NCBI GenBank assembly: GCA_029265125.1
Contig: JAJUJX010000003.1
Span: 62,001-126,000 of the forward strand
Reading direction: 5' to 3'
Source of the DNA: Tolumonas sp008015085
Lineage (GTDB): Bacteria > Pseudomonadota > Gammaproteobacteria > Enterobacterales > Aeromonadaceae
DNA: 64,000 bases
Shown here: positions 15,526-25,149 of the stretch, piece after piece
Position numbering within the stretch: the first letter of the stretch is position 1
Layout of the letters: every line of letters begins with the position of its first letter
Program-made: the position numbers and the translations under genes
Notes under the pieces: generated by a model
The model's database searches: none
Told to the model about the DNA's origin: nothing
The model's input: only the letters and a program-made list of their open reading frames with translations

Positions 15526-17415
15526 ATGAACTCAATGTCTCTTAAAAATAAACTTTCGCTGGCAGCTGCCGCAGCGATCATGCTGGTAGGTGTTATTATC
15601 ACTGTAGAGGTATTCATATCAGCTAAATCCAGAATGGAAACCGGACTGGCAGAGCAAGTCGATGACATGGGTAACACCTTTGCATCCAGCGTTAACTATT
15701 GGTTCAACAGTAAAGCGGCCGCTATGAAAGCCGTTCAGCCTGATCCGACCAATGAAATTGAAATCGTCAAGTCATTGCAACAAGCTAAAGTAGCTGGTGA
15801 CTTTGACAACGTGTTCTATGCCCGCCCGGATGGTAGCCAGCTGAATGCTAATGGCGTTGTTTTACCTCCGGGAAATGACGACCCGCGCAAATGGGACTGG
15901 TATCAGAAAGCCGCTGCTAACCCTGGTACTGTTTATGTTTCTCCTCCATCCATTGCTGCTGCAACCGGTCAGTTTGTGGTATCCATGGGTAAAGCAGTAC
16001 AGGTCAACGGTCAGAATACAGCTATTCTGGGTATTGACGTAACAGTCACTGAATTGCTGAATCAGTTAAGTAAAGTGCAACTGCCCGGCGATGGCAGCGC
16101 GTTTCTGATCAACAACAACGGTATCATTCTGGTTCATACCGAAAAAGATCAGCTGTCTCAGCCAATCAACAAACTGTATCCGGATTTGGATGTTGGCACT
16201 CTGCAGAATATGCGAGCTGGAGAATACCGTCTGGTACAACATAATGGTATCACCGAGCGTGTTTATGCTCTGCCAGTGACAGGACAGGATCAAATGCTGA
16301 TCCTGGTACTTGATGATGAGAAAGTCACTGCCCCACTTTACAACCAAATGTGGACCAGTATCGGCGTGCTGGCCGTTGTTCTGGCATTGTCTATGGGTGC
16401 ATTCGCAATTATGTGTGCGGCCCTGTTCCGTCCTCTGGGTGTTGTATCACAGGCTTTGGCTAAGATTGCCGATGGTAATGGTGACCTGACTCAGCGTATC
16501 CCTTTGAGTAATAATGATGAGGTTGGTCAGTTAGCAGCAAACTTCAACAAATTTGTGGATAGCCTGCATCAGCTGATTGCCCATGTCCGTAATCAGGCAA
16601 AAGATATCGGTAATGAAGCAACAAATGGATTACGTCGCACTAAATCTTCAGTGCAAGAGCTGAGTCGCCAGCAGCAAGAAATTGCCATGGTGGCAACAGC
16701 CGTCACCGAAATGGCATCAGCCACTCAGGAAATCGCTAATAACGCAGAACAAACTGCCGCAGCAGCTATACAGTCTGCAGAAAGCAGTGAATCGGGCAAA
16801 TCGCTGGTTAACAAAACACGCGAATCCATCAATGAGCTTTCAGGTGGCGTTACTGATGCAACAGACGTTATTGCACAACTGGATCGTCACGCTCAGGAAA
16901 TCAGTGGAATTCTGGCAACTATTCAGGGTATTGCTGAACAAACCAACTTGCTGGCACTGAACGCGGCGATTGAAGCCGCCCGTGCTGGTGAACAAGGCCG
17001 TGGCTTTGCGGTGGTTGCTGATGAAGTTCGAGTGCTGTCACAACGCACTGCCGCTTCTACTACTGAAATTCAGTCCACCATCGAAACACTGCAGCGCACA
17101 ACACAGAAAGCAGTGAATATGATGGAGAAGAGCCGTGATATGGCTGCTCATAGTGTTCAGGATGCTCTGGATGCATCTGCCGCACTGGAAGAAATCACCC
17201 GTGCTGTCAGCTCCATTTCTGATATGGCGAACCAGATTGCAACTGCAGCAGAAGAGCAAAGTCACGTTACCGGTGAAATTACAACTAACGTCACCGCCAT
17301 TAAAGATGTAGCAGATGAAGTGGCAAGCGGAGCAATACAGTCTGAAGATGACGCCCATCGTTTACAACGACAGGCTGAAGATCTGAATAGCAAAGTTGCC
17401 CATTTTATTCTGTAA
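15526..17415 (+). CDS. Methyl-accepting chemotaxis protein with dCache sensor (MCP1)
   Basis: The start is ATG 15526, with AGGGTGA upstream; an upstream TTG at 15496 is less likely. The 629 residues comprise TM1 (about 10-32), a periplasmic double-Cache sensor (about 35-272, with DPRKWDWYQKA and YVSPPS), TM2 (about 277-300), HAMP (to about 355) and a long signalling coiled coil whose tip contains EQTNLLALNAAIEAARAGE (about 469-487). It should pass ligand signals to CheA/CheW. The Cache motif resembles amino-acid sensors, but the usual RxRxWY is RKWDWY, so the ligand is open. The C-terminus ends SKVAHFIL without a CheR-tethering pentapeptide. The signalling half is nearly identical to MCP2. 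Confidence 0.9.
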   Translation: MNSMSLKNKLSLAAAAAIMLVGVIITVEVFISAKSRMETGLAEQVDDMGNTFASSVNYWFNSKAAAMKAVQPDPTNEIEIVKSLQQAKVAGDFDNVFYARPDGSQLNANGVVLPPGNDDPRKWDWYQKAAANPGTVYVSPPSIAAATGQFVVSMGKAVQVNGQNTAILGIDVTVTELLNQLSKVQLPGDGSAFLINNNGIILVHTEKDQLSQPINKLYPDLDVGTLQNMRAGEYRLVQHNGITERVYALPVTGQDQMLILVLDDEKVTAPLYNQMWTSIGVLAVVLALSMGAFAIMCAALFRPLGVVSQALAKIADGNGDLTQRIPLSNNDEVGQLAANFNKFVDSLHQLIAHVRNQAKDIGNEATNGLRRTKSSVQELSRQQQEIAMVATAVTEMASATQEIANNAEQTAAAAIQSAESSESGKSLVNKTRESINELSGGVTDATDVIAQLDRHAQEISGILATIQGIAEQTNLLALNAAIEAARAGEQGRGFAVVADEVRVLSQRTAASTTEIQSTIETLQRTTQKAVNMMEKSRDMAAHSVQDALDASAALEEITRAVSSISDMANQIATAAEEQSHVTGEITTNVTAIKDVADEVASGAIQSEDDAHRLQRQAEDLNSKVAHFIL

Positions 17416-17440
17416 TTTGTATCCTTGTTAATATATGTAA

Positions 17441-17472
17441 AAGCCAGCATTTTGATTTTGCTGGCTTTTTTT
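17441..17472 (+). terminator. Terminator after MCP1
   Basis: AAGCCAGCA (17441-17449) pairs with TGCTGGCTT (17459-17467) around a nine-base loop and is followed by a T-run. It makes the two chemoreceptor genes separate transcription units. Confidence 0.88.
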
Positions 17473-17570
17473 ATTTATGTAAGCAACGTAAATCGATTCA
17501 TTTAACATATTTTTAATAAAATTCAGACTACGCTTAATATATTGTTTCCCCCTTTGCTGAGGCGCATCTC

Positions 17571-19439
17571 ATGTTTAAAACATCGCTGAAAGCCAAGATC
17601 TTACTATTGGTAAATCTGGCCATATTGACCATTATCGCTTTGCTTTCCTCCACTTTTTATTTCTCTCAGAAAAACCAGCTGATGCAGCAGAGCTATCAAA
17701 ACCTGCACAGTGTCGGAAAAGAGGTATCTAAAGGTATTTCAGACTGGGTGAGTATTCGCCATGACATCATCAAAGGATTAAGCGCAAATGTTGATAATCC
17801 GGATCTGGTCAGTTTTTTGCTGCAGGCCCGTACCTCCGGTAATTTTGCACTCGCCTTTTACGGCGATGAAAACGGAAAGATGGTTGATGCAGACCCGACA
17901 ATAGACCGTACAGGTTACGACCCGCGCACCCGCGACTGGTATAAAGATACTAAAGCCGCTGGTCAGCCAACTTTATCAAAACCCTATATCAGCGCATCAA
18001 TGAAAAAACTGGTGGTTGCCTTCTCTACCCCAGTGACACATGGTGTAGTCTCTGGGGTGATCGATATTGATAACATCATCAATAACATTAATGGGTTGAA
18101 TTTACCTGCCAACGGCGAGGCCATGTTGCTGCTTAAAGATGGCACAGTGATCGCCTATAAAGATAAAGAGCGTATTCTGAAATCAGCCAGTGAATTATCC
18201 ACGTCAATAACCCCGGCATTTCTGGAGCAATCAGCCAGTGCCAATGAGTTTCAGACTTTCGATATGTCTGAAATGGAAAAGTTAGCGCTCACGGTTGCTG
18301 TACCGGGTACAGACTGGAATATTTTATTTGTGCTGGATAAATCAACGCTGATGGAACCGTTATACAGCAAGCTGTTCCAGCAGGTCATCATTGCATTGGT
18401 TATCGGCGGTGCATTCAGTCTGGTGCTTAGCCTGTTCATCAATTTCTTATTCAGACCACTGAAAACCGTTTCTGATGCTCTGCAGACGATTGCCAACGGG
18501 AATGGCGACCTGACTCAGCGAATTCCGCTCAATACACAGGATGAAATCGGACGTCTGGCAACTAACTTCAATAGGTTTGTCGGAAGTTTAAGTGAACTGA
18601 TCTCTCATGTTCGCGGGCTTGCCCGTGATATCGACAGCGAAGCCGATCAGGGATTAAAACGCAGTCAGGGCTCTGTACGTGAACTCAGTCGCCAACAGCA
18701 GGAACTAACCATGGTGGCCACGGCCGTCACCGAAATGGCTTCCGCTACACAGGAAATCGCCAATAATGCGGAGCAAACAGCTGCGGCTGCTATCCAGTCA
18801 TCAGAGCGAAGTGAATCAGGAAAATCTCTGGTTAATAAGACCCGGGAGTCTATCACCCAGCTTTCTGATGATATATCGGACGCAACCGAAGTTATTACCC
18901 AGCTGGATCGTCATGCACAAGAAATTAATGGCATTCTTGCCACTATTCAGGGCATTGCCGAACAAACCAATCTGTTGGCATTAAACGCGGCAATTGAAGC
19001 TGCCCGTGCTGGTGAACAAGGTCGTGGTTTTGCTGTCGTCGCAGATGAGGTGCGGGTGCTGTCACAGCGAACTGCTGCATCAACCACCGAGATCCAGTCA
19101 ACGATTGAGACATTGCAGCGTACAACACAGAAGGCTGTTGGCATGATGGCTAAAAGCCAGAATATGGCAGCCCACAGTGTGCAGGATGCTTTAGATGCCT
19201 CTACTGCATTGGAAGAAATTACCCGCGCTGTCAGCTCTATTTCCGATATGGCAAATCAGATTGCCACGGCTGCGGAAGAACAAAGTCATGTAACAGGGGA
19301 AATTACTACCAATGTAACTGCTATCAAAGATGTTGCTGATGAGTTGGCAAATGATTCTATTCATGCGCAGGATGATGCAAACAAACTGCAAGCTCATGCA
19401 GCAGATCTCAGCAGCAAGGTTGCTCATTTTATTTTATAA
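17571..19439 (+). CDS. Methyl-accepting chemotaxis protein with dCache sensor (MCP2)
   Basis: This 622-residue paralogue of MCP1 has TM1 (about 10-30), a periplasmic Cache sensor (about 35-265, with DPRTRDWYKDT and KPYISASM), TM2 (about 271-293), HAMP and the same kind of signalling domain (tip at about 461-480), ending SKVAHFIL. The sensor half differs strongly from MCP1 while the signalling half is almost the same, the usual result of duplication followed by ligand divergence or domain exchange. Here the Cache motif keeps the more canonical RTRDWY. GAGGCG precedes the ATG. No pentapeptide tether is present. It has its own terminator. Confidence 0.9.
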   Translation: MFKTSLKAKILLLVNLAILTIIALLSSTFYFSQKNQLMQQSYQNLHSVGKEVSKGISDWVSIRHDIIKGLSANVDNPDLVSFLLQARTSGNFALAFYGDENGKMVDADPTIDRTGYDPRTRDWYKDTKAAGQPTLSKPYISASMKKLVVAFSTPVTHGVVSGVIDIDNIINNINGLNLPANGEAMLLLKDGTVIAYKDKERILKSASELSTSITPAFLEQSASANEFQTFDMSEMEKLALTVAVPGTDWNILFVLDKSTLMEPLYSKLFQQVIIALVIGGAFSLVLSLFINFLFRPLKTVSDALQTIANGNGDLTQRIPLNTQDEIGRLATNFNRFVGSLSELISHVRGLARDIDSEADQGLKRSQGSVRELSRQQQELTMVATAVTEMASATQEIANNAEQTAAAAIQSSERSESGKSLVNKTRESITQLSDDISDATEVITQLDRHAQEINGILATIQGIAEQTNLLALNAAIEAARAGEQGRGFAVVADEVRVLSQRTAASTTEIQSTIETLQRTTQKAVGMMAKSQNMAAHSVQDALDASTALEEITRAVSSISDMANQIATAAEEQSHVTGEITTNVTAIKDVADELANDSIHAQDDANKLQAHAADLSSKVAHFIL

Positions 19440-19455
19440 AGGTAAATCGGACTTT

Positions 19456-19484
19456 GCCCCGCTCTCTGTGGCGGGGCTTTTTTT
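19456..19484 (+). terminator. Terminator after MCP2
   Basis: GCCCCGC (19456-19462) pairs with GCGGGGC (19471-19477), followed by seven T. It lies between MCP2 and the converging recJ; the T-run serves only the plus strand. Confidence 0.9.
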
Positions 19485-21213
19485 ATCTTACTGCAATCAC
19501 CTGCTCAACCAGCAACTGCACCGAACGTTGCCCTCGCCACTCATTAATATCCAGACGATACACGAGCTGAACCTGAGACACAGAAGCATCAGGCCAGCAA
19601 GCCAAATCGACGTTAAAAGCAATCGCATCGAGTCGAGGACCACCCGGCACTTCTACTTCCATTTTCAAATGTTTCTGGCCAACCAGTTTTTGATGTTTCA
19701 GATGGAAAACACCATCAAAACTTGGTTCAGGAAAGGCTTGTCCCCACGGCCCGGCATTACGCAGTATTTCCGCCATTTCCAGAGAAAATTCCTGCGGATA
19801 CAATTCGCCATCAGTCAGCACAGTGCCGGTTAATTGCTCCGGTGTCAGCCATTCCGCAACCAGCGCAGCAAAATGGGCGCGAAATGGCTCCAGATTTATC
19901 TTAGGAATCGATAAGCCCGCCGCCATCGCATGACCACCATATTTACTGATCAGGCCCGGATGTATCTGATCCAGTCGTTCCAGCGCATCACGCATGTGCA
20001 ATCCGGGAATCGAACGCCCCGAGCCTTTCAACTCGTTCTCACCCGACTCTGCAAATGCAAACACCGGCCGGTGATACTGTTCTTTGATCCGTGAGGCCAC
20101 CAGCCCAACTACACCCTGATGCCAGTCTTCCTGGTGTAATACCAGTGCTGGCGGTAGTTCACCTTCCAGCGCTTTAAGCTGGGAAAGCGTCGCCTGAGCC
20201 TCCTGCTGCATACTGCCTTCGATCGCTTTGCGTTCCTGATTCAGCGCATCCATCTGAGAAGCCAAATGACGTGCTGCACTTTCATCATTGGACAGCAGAC
20301 AGGCGATACCCATCGTCATATCATCCAGTCGGCCAACCGCATTCAGACGAGGGCCTAGAAAGTACCCGAGATCACTGGCTGTCAAACGGGAAAGATCGCG
20401 TCCGGCAACCTCACACAGCGCTTTGATGCCCGCTCGGCAGCGACCGGCTCGGATACGTTGCAGCCCTTGATGCACCAGGATGCGGTTATTACTATCGAGT
20501 GCGACGACATCCGCTACCGTACCCAAGGCAACCAGATCCAGATAATCAGCAACATTCGGAGCAACGATATTTTGTGTAGAAAACCAGCCAAGCTGTTGCA
20601 AATGACTTTTCAGCGCCGCCATCAGATAAAATGCAACGCCGACACCAGCCAGATTGCCTGAACCAAACTGACAGCCCTGCTGATTCGGATTCACAATCGC
20701 ATCTGCCTGTGGCAATTCAGTACCCGGCAGATGGTGATCAGTGATAAGCACTTTTATACCATGCTGCCGCGCAGTTTCTACTCCGGAGATACTGGATATG
20801 CCATTATCCACCGTGACCAGCAATTCAGCCCCTTGCTCCGCAGCGAGCAAGGCTATTTCCGGGCTCAAGCCATAGCCATATTCAAAGCGGTTAGGCACCA
20901 GATAGGCAACGTTTTGCGCCCCCATAGCCCGCAGTGCCAGCATCATCAAGGCCGTGCTGGTTGCACCATCACAATCAAAGTCACCAACAATGATGATCCG
21001 TCGTTGCTGCTGCAATGCTTCGGTTAAAAGATCCAGTGCCTGCGGTAATCCTTTCAGTCCCTGAGGGGCCAGCAAGTTACCTGCAGAACGCTCCAGTTCA
21101 TCTTTATGACGAATACCTCGACTGGCATAAATCTGTCGTAAACGGGCTGGCATCTCCGCAGGCAGAGACGAATCATCCACCTGCGGGCGGCGGCAAAGCT
21201 TAAAAGTCATCAT
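19483..21213 (-). CDS. recJ: Single-stranded-DNA exonuclease RecJ
   Basis: RecJ degrades single-stranded DNA 5' to 3' in recombination and repair. The 576 residues (E. coli 577) show the DHH phosphoesterase motifs GDFDCDGATS, TVDNGISS and TDHHLPGTE, then a DHHA1 domain with KGSGRSIPGLHMRDAL and YGGHAMAAGLS, and a C-terminal OB-like region. The N-terminus (FKLCRRPQVDDSSLPAEMP) fits the family. The Shine-Dalgarno sequence is weak. In E. coli recJ is followed by prfB; here two chemoreceptor genes on the other strand lie between them. Confidence 0.97.
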   Translation of the reverse strand: MMTFKLCRRPQVDDSSLPAEMPARLRQIYASRGIRHKDELERSAGNLLAPQGLKGLPQALDLLTEALQQQRRIIIVGDFDCDGATSTALMMLALRAMGAQNVAYLVPNRFEYGYGLSPEIALLAAEQGAELLVTVDNGISSISGVETARQHGIKVLITDHHLPGTELPQADAIVNPNQQGCQFGSGNLAGVGVAFYLMAALKSHLQQLGWFSTQNIVAPNVADYLDLVALGTVADVVALDSNNRILVHQGLQRIRAGRCRAGIKALCEVAGRDLSRLTASDLGYFLGPRLNAVGRLDDMTMGIACLLSNDESAARHLASQMDALNQERKAIEGSMQQEAQATLSQLKALEGELPPALVLHQEDWHQGVVGLVASRIKEQYHRPVFAFAESGENELKGSGRSIPGLHMRDALERLDQIHPGLISKYGGHAMAAGLSIPKINLEPFRAHFAALVAEWLTPEQLTGTVLTDGELYPQEFSLEMAEILRNAGPWGQAFPEPSFDGVFHLKHQKLVGQKHLKMEVEVPGGPRLDAIAFNVDLACWPDASVSQVQLVYRLDINEWRGQRSVQLLVEQVIAVR

Positions 21214-21285
21214 GAATGTTGTTCAGATTAACCAATAGAAAATTATCAGCGAGCACGTTAGCCCGCTGATAAACGATTAGCAAGG

Positions 21286-22911
21286 TCAGAGATTATCGAT
21301 TTGTTTATCCTGCGGATAAGCCACTTGGTAACCAGTGTCTAATGTCACGGATTTACCAGCTGGCAACGTTAGTTCCCAGCGATGCACACCGGCCTGTTGA
21401 TTTACATTCTGCTCTTTTGGTGCCGTCGTTCCATCCAGAACAGTGACTTTAATATCCTGCTGTTTGGCTACTGGCCAGCTATCCAGCATCGTTAGATCCA
21501 TCGGTTTGTTATGTCCGTTGGTGACTTTCAGCTGATAGTGACGCTGTAAAGTGCGCTGCTTATTCAGCACACCTGATTCCCCGGCTTCATCTGTCAGCGT
21601 CTGCCAATCGAGTTTAACTGCATCATCCGCACCAAAGCCCATTGCGATCTGATCTTTCGGAGATAACAGTGGCTGCTGGATCTTGCCAACGCTAACGCCA
21701 TCACGTTGCAACAGCCATTCACCGGGCAGTAATGGTGTAGGTGATGGATTGTCCAGTTTGGCATACAAATACGCATGCGCATCCAGCCGAGGCACCGTCT
21801 GCAAACTCAGTTTTACCGGCCACTGCTGCTGCTGTAACACAACCCGCTGTTTTTCTTCGCTAGAGTTGATGTTGATCCGTCCTGGAATTTGGTATGAAAC
21901 ATGGTAGCCACTATCCACCACGGTTGCTTTCTGTTCCGCTATGGGTGCAGCGGCAGCCATCATCTCCGGCATAACACGATCTTCCATCATAGCCTGAGAT
22001 TTCATCAACGTATTACGGGGAATTGGCTGCTGATAATCAATCCACCAGCTGGAAAGTACAGGAGGCTCTACTGCTGCACTTGGCTGCAGCGTAGAAAGTG
22101 TTAACGCCACATCATCCCAGTTTTCGCCACTGTTTTGCTGCACATAGGCTGCCTGCGTAACTGCCAGCTTACCCTGTTGTGTATCCAGATTGGCATCATA
22201 GACCGGATACCAGCCCGCATCAGCAAGCTGGTAGCTCAGCTTCATTGACAGCTTACCGCCACCAGATTGCAGATGAACAACAGCAACTTTGTTGTCCTGC
22301 TGGTTATTGTTGAGTTGCTCCAGTTCGCGCTGCGTGGTCTCAATTTGTTGCTTGATTGTGCGTAGCTCTTTTGCCAGAGCAACTTTGGCCGCCCCAATCT
22401 CCTTCATGCCCGCCCCCAGAGTCTGCCAGCCAGAACGCCACTGAGCGACAGTTCCGGCATCAGAGCCCTTACCATCAGGTTTTGCACCGCCCCCTTGCTC
22501 TGCCAGTTTTTGCAGATAGGTCTGCTGTGTATTCAGTGCCAGCTCATCCGCCTGCAGGAGTGCCAACTGATCCTGTTGCGTAATCAGTTTATCCTGCAAT
22601 TCTTTCGCCTTCGGTAGCACCAGTTCACTACGAATTTCATTTTTCAGCTCAACACTGGCAACCGAGCTGGCTTTATCACCACTACCGGTAATTCGCAGTG
22701 AGTTTTCATCCAGTGTTGAAGGTAATCCGGCGATCAATACTGTCTGTGGGCCTGCTGGTAAATCGACATTGAATGTGCGGGTCACGGTTGCCGATGCCGG
22801 ATAAACTGTCACTGCAGAAATCTGACTATCGACGACTTGTTCTGCCAGCGCTGATGAAACCATCAGCGCAATCAGGCTGAATGATAAAACTTGTGTTGTT
22901 CTATGAGACAT
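21286..22911 (-). CDS. Exported DUF4140/DUF4139 (MuiA-like) protein
   Basis: The ATG at 22911 is chosen because it begins a signal peptide (SHRTTQVLSFSLIALMVSS, cleavage near ALAEQ) and follows GGGAGA; the longer frame to 23067 would overlap xerD. The 541-residue product has an N-terminal DUF4140 beta domain (VTVYPASATVTRTF), a coiled coil (about residues 105-235), and a C-terminal DUF4139 beta-rich domain (YQLADAGWYPVYDANL, then WDDVALTLST). Proteins of this type have been called mucoidy inhibitor A-like, but no activity is established. The gene sits between xerD and recJ, the place of dsbC in E. coli. Likely periplasmic. Confidence 0.85.
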   Translation of the reverse strand: MSHRTTQVLSFSLIALMVSSALAEQVVDSQISAVTVYPASATVTRTFNVDLPAGPQTVLIAGLPSTLDENSLRITGSGDKASSVASVELKNEIRSELVLPKAKELQDKLITQQDQLALLQADELALNTQQTYLQKLAEQGGGAKPDGKGSDAGTVAQWRSGWQTLGAGMKEIGAAKVALAKELRTIKQQIETTQRELEQLNNNQQDNKVAVVHLQSGGGKLSMKLSYQLADAGWYPVYDANLDTQQGKLAVTQAAYVQQNSGENWDDVALTLSTLQPSAAVEPPVLSSWWIDYQQPIPRNTLMKSQAMMEDRVMPEMMAAAAPIAEQKATVVDSGYHVSYQIPGRININSSEEKQRVVLQQQQWPVKLSLQTVPRLDAHAYLYAKLDNPSPTPLLPGEWLLQRDGVSVGKIQQPLLSPKDQIAMGFGADDAVKLDWQTLTDEAGESGVLNKQRTLQRHYQLKVTNGHNKPMDLTMLDSWPVAKQQDIKVTVLDGTTAPKEQNVNQQAGVHRWELTLPAGKSVTLDTGYQVAYPQDKQIDNL

Positions 22912-22939
22912 TGATTTCTCCCATACCAAAATTCGGCGT

Positions 22940-23833
22940 TCAGGCCCGTGGATGATGTTGGTGATGCAGCTCTTGCAAACGAGCCTGTGCCACATGAGTA
23001 TAGATCTGTGTCGTTGATAAATCTGAGTGGCCAAGTAACATTTGAACGACTCGCAGATCTGCTCCATGATTCAATAAATGTGTGGCAAAAGCATGTCGGA
23101 GGGTATGTGGCGACAACTCACTGGTAATACCAGAGCGAACAGCATACAGCTTGATACGATGCCAGAATGTCTGACGGGTCATATGCTGGGCACGGTTCGA
23201 GGGAAATAGCACATCCGAGCTCTGTTCATGCAGCAAGGTCATCCGACCTTCTTTCACGAAACGGCGGATCCAATATTGCGCCTCTTCCCCTGTTGGCACT
23301 AGCCGCTCTTTATTGCCTTTCCCTGTCACACGAACATACGCCAAATCCGGTGCCAGTTGATGAATTTGCAGACCCACCAGTTCAGAGACACGCAACCCCG
23401 TGGCATACAACAGCTCCAGCATCGCCTTGTCACGTAATTCAATCGGATCAGCAACATCCGGCTCATTCAGTAAGGCATCTACCTGCTCTTCGCTGATATC
23501 TTTGGGCAAACGCTGCGGCAGTTTCGGGCTCTCCAGCGCTACAGTAGGATCATCTGCCCGTAACTGTTCGCGGATCAAAAACTGATAAAACCGGCGCAGA
23601 GCACTCAGTAACCGGGCGGTTGACGTTGCCTTGAAGCCCTGATCGATCCGCCATGCCAGATGGTTATGCAGCAACAAAGTATCCAGCGTCAGATAAGATG
23701 ATCCCTTGCTATCCAGCCATTCATTCAGCTTGTACAAATCGGTACGGTAAGAAGAAACCGTATTGTCTGACAAACCCCGTTCCAGCAAGAGCATATCCAG
23801 AAATTGTTCGATGAGCGGGTTATCTTGTTTCAT
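22940..23833 (-). CDS. xerD: Site-specific tyrosine recombinase XerD
   Basis: XerD acts with XerC at dif to resolve chromosome dimers under FtsK control. The 297 residues (E. coli 298) have an N-terminal SAM-like core-binding domain (1-100) and a catalytic domain with the full set of active residues: R148 (ATGLRVSELVGL), K172 (GKGNKER), H243 and R246 (SPHTLRHAFATHLL), H269 (LLGHSDLSTT) and nucleophile Y278. The conserved context, divergent from fldB and upstream of recJ, supports XerD and not XerC or an integron/phage integrase. Confidence 0.97.
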   Translation of the reverse strand: MKQDNPLIEQFLDMLLLERGLSDNTVSSYRTDLYKLNEWLDSKGSSYLTLDTLLLHNHLAWRIDQGFKATSTARLLSALRRFYQFLIREQLRADDPTVALESPKLPQRLPKDISEEQVDALLNEPDVADPIELRDKAMLELLYATGLRVSELVGLQIHQLAPDLAYVRVTGKGNKERLVPTGEEAQYWIRRFVKEGRMTLLHEQSSDVLFPSNRAQHMTRQTFWHRIKLYAVRSGITSELSPHTLRHAFATHLLNHGADLRVVQMLLGHSDLSTTQIYTHVAQARLQELHHQHHPRA

Positions 23834-23909
23834 TATTAATTCATTACCTTATTGGCGATCCGCTTCTGCTTTTGTAACATGAAAGCAACATCGTTGTCCG
23901 GACATCATC

Positions 23910-24425
23910 ATGCAAATTGGCTTATTCTATGGTTCCAGCACCTGCTACACCGAAATGGTAGCAGAAAAAATCCAGTCAATTCTCGGTTCAGATCTGATCA
24001 CGTTACATAACTTAGTTGATACGCCTGTCAGTAAAATGACAGATTATTCCATTCTGTTTCTGGGTATTCCGACCTGGGACTTTGGTGAACTACAGACTGA
24101 CTGGGGAAATAGCTGGGATGCCATCGATCAGGTTGATCTGAACGGAAAAATCGTGGCACTGTTCGGGCTGGGCGATCAGGGAACTTATGGCGAGTGGTTT
24201 CTGGATGCGATGGGGTTATTGCACGATAAACTGCTGGCCAAAGGTTGTCAGATCGTGGGCTACTGGCCAAATGAAGGCTATGAATTTGAAGCTTCCAAAG
24301 CACTGGTGGATGAAGGTCGTTACTTTGTCGGTCTGGCGCTGGATGAAGTCACCCAATACGACCAGACCGATGAACGCCTGAACAAGTGGCTGCCACAGGT
24401 GCTGGAAGAGATCGCGCAGCTTTAA
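23910..24425 (+). CDS. fldB: Flavodoxin FldB
   Basis: This 171-residue FMN-binding electron carrier of the cytosol has the phosphate loop YGSSTCYTE at residues 8-16, where FldB-type flavodoxins replace the usual S/TxTGxT. It also has the FMN ring contacts in IPTWDFGELQ and FGLGDQGTYGEWFLDAMG. Similarity is closer to FldB than FldA. It is divergent from xerD, as in E. coli. Its stop overlaps the stop of the converging trmN6 by four bases, so no terminator fits between them. Confidence 0.95.
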   Translation: MQIGLFYGSSTCYTEMVAEKIQSILGSDLITLHNLVDTPVSKMTDYSILFLGIPTWDFGELQTDWGNSWDAIDQVDLNGKIVALFGLGDQGTYGEWFLDAMGLLHDKLLAKGCQIVGYWPNEGYEFEASKALVDEGRYFVGLALDEVTQYDQTDERLNKWLPQVLEEIAQL

Positions 24426-25135
24426 GCAGACATACGCAGATAGAATTCATCTGCCAGTGCAATAAATTCAGAGGAGTAGCGATTGTCGGTTTCCCGCAGA
24501 CAAAGCTGCTCCTCTTGCGTTTCTACTGGTTTACGACTCAGCAATAGCAATACCAGATTTGGCGTTTTCCCTCGTTTGGTTTCCACCAGACAGCGTCGCT
24601 GTAAATACCAACCGCTTCCGATTGCCAAAGCAACCATTTCATCCCCTCGCCCAACCGGCAACACCAGCGCCAGTTTGCCAAACGGAGTCAGCAGTCGTTC
24701 TGCACTTTCCAGCAACGCAGCCTGATCCAGCTCCCCCGTATGTCGCGCCAGCTGGCGGGAGGCATCAGGTAACGTCTGTCCATGTTCAAAGTACGGCGGA
24801 TTACTGACGATCAAATCATAATGGGGAGCCTGAAATGTGCGGATGTCATGCCGGATCACCCGCACCCGTTCACGCCATGGTGAAGCATTCACATTCTCTT
24901 CTGCCTGTTTGACAGCCTCTTTATCCAGCTCGACCCCATCAATCTGCACTTGTCGCATGGTTCGTTGTGCCAGCATCAGCGCCAGAATGCCAGTGCCCGT
25001 CCCGATATCCAGAATACGTTTTGCACCTGCTACCGGCGTCCAGCTTCCCAGCACAATACTGTCGGTTCCGACCTTCATCGCACAGCGATCCTGTTCGATA
25101 TGAAACTGTTTAAAAGTAAAGCTATGACCGCCCAT
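24422..25135 (-). CDS. trmN6: tRNA1(Val) A37 N6-methyltransferase TrmN6 (YfiC)
   Basis: The start is set at ATG 25135 (MGGHSFTFKQFHIEQDRCAMK), which matches the family N-terminus; extra residues to 25207 run into a repeat element. The 237-residue enzyme methylates A37 of tRNA-Val. It has a Rossmann SAM-binding site (LDIGTGTGILAL), the acidic residue after strand 2 (GVELDKEAV) and the N6-adenine catalytic motif NPPY (VSNPPYFEHG). It is divergent from srmB, the same pairing as in E. coli. The region before the ATG is occupied by a MITE-like repeat, which may now carry the promoter. Confidence 0.93.
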   Translation of the reverse strand: MGGHSFTFKQFHIEQDRCAMKVGTDSIVLGSWTPVAGAKRILDIGTGTGILALMLAQRTMRQVQIDGVELDKEAVKQAEENVNASPWRERVRVIRHDIRTFQAPHYDLIVSNPPYFEHGQTLPDASRQLARHTGELDQAALLESAERLLTPFGKLALVLPVGRGDEMVALAIGSGWYLQRRCLVETKRGKTPNLVLLLLSRKPVETQEEQLCLRETDNRYSSEFIALADEFYLRMSA

Positions 25136-25149
25136 AAAAACCTTTCTTC

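Noticed and set aside
22940..23833. A phage or integron integrase
   Set aside because: Length, active-site spacing and the fldB/recJ neighbourhood identify XerD.
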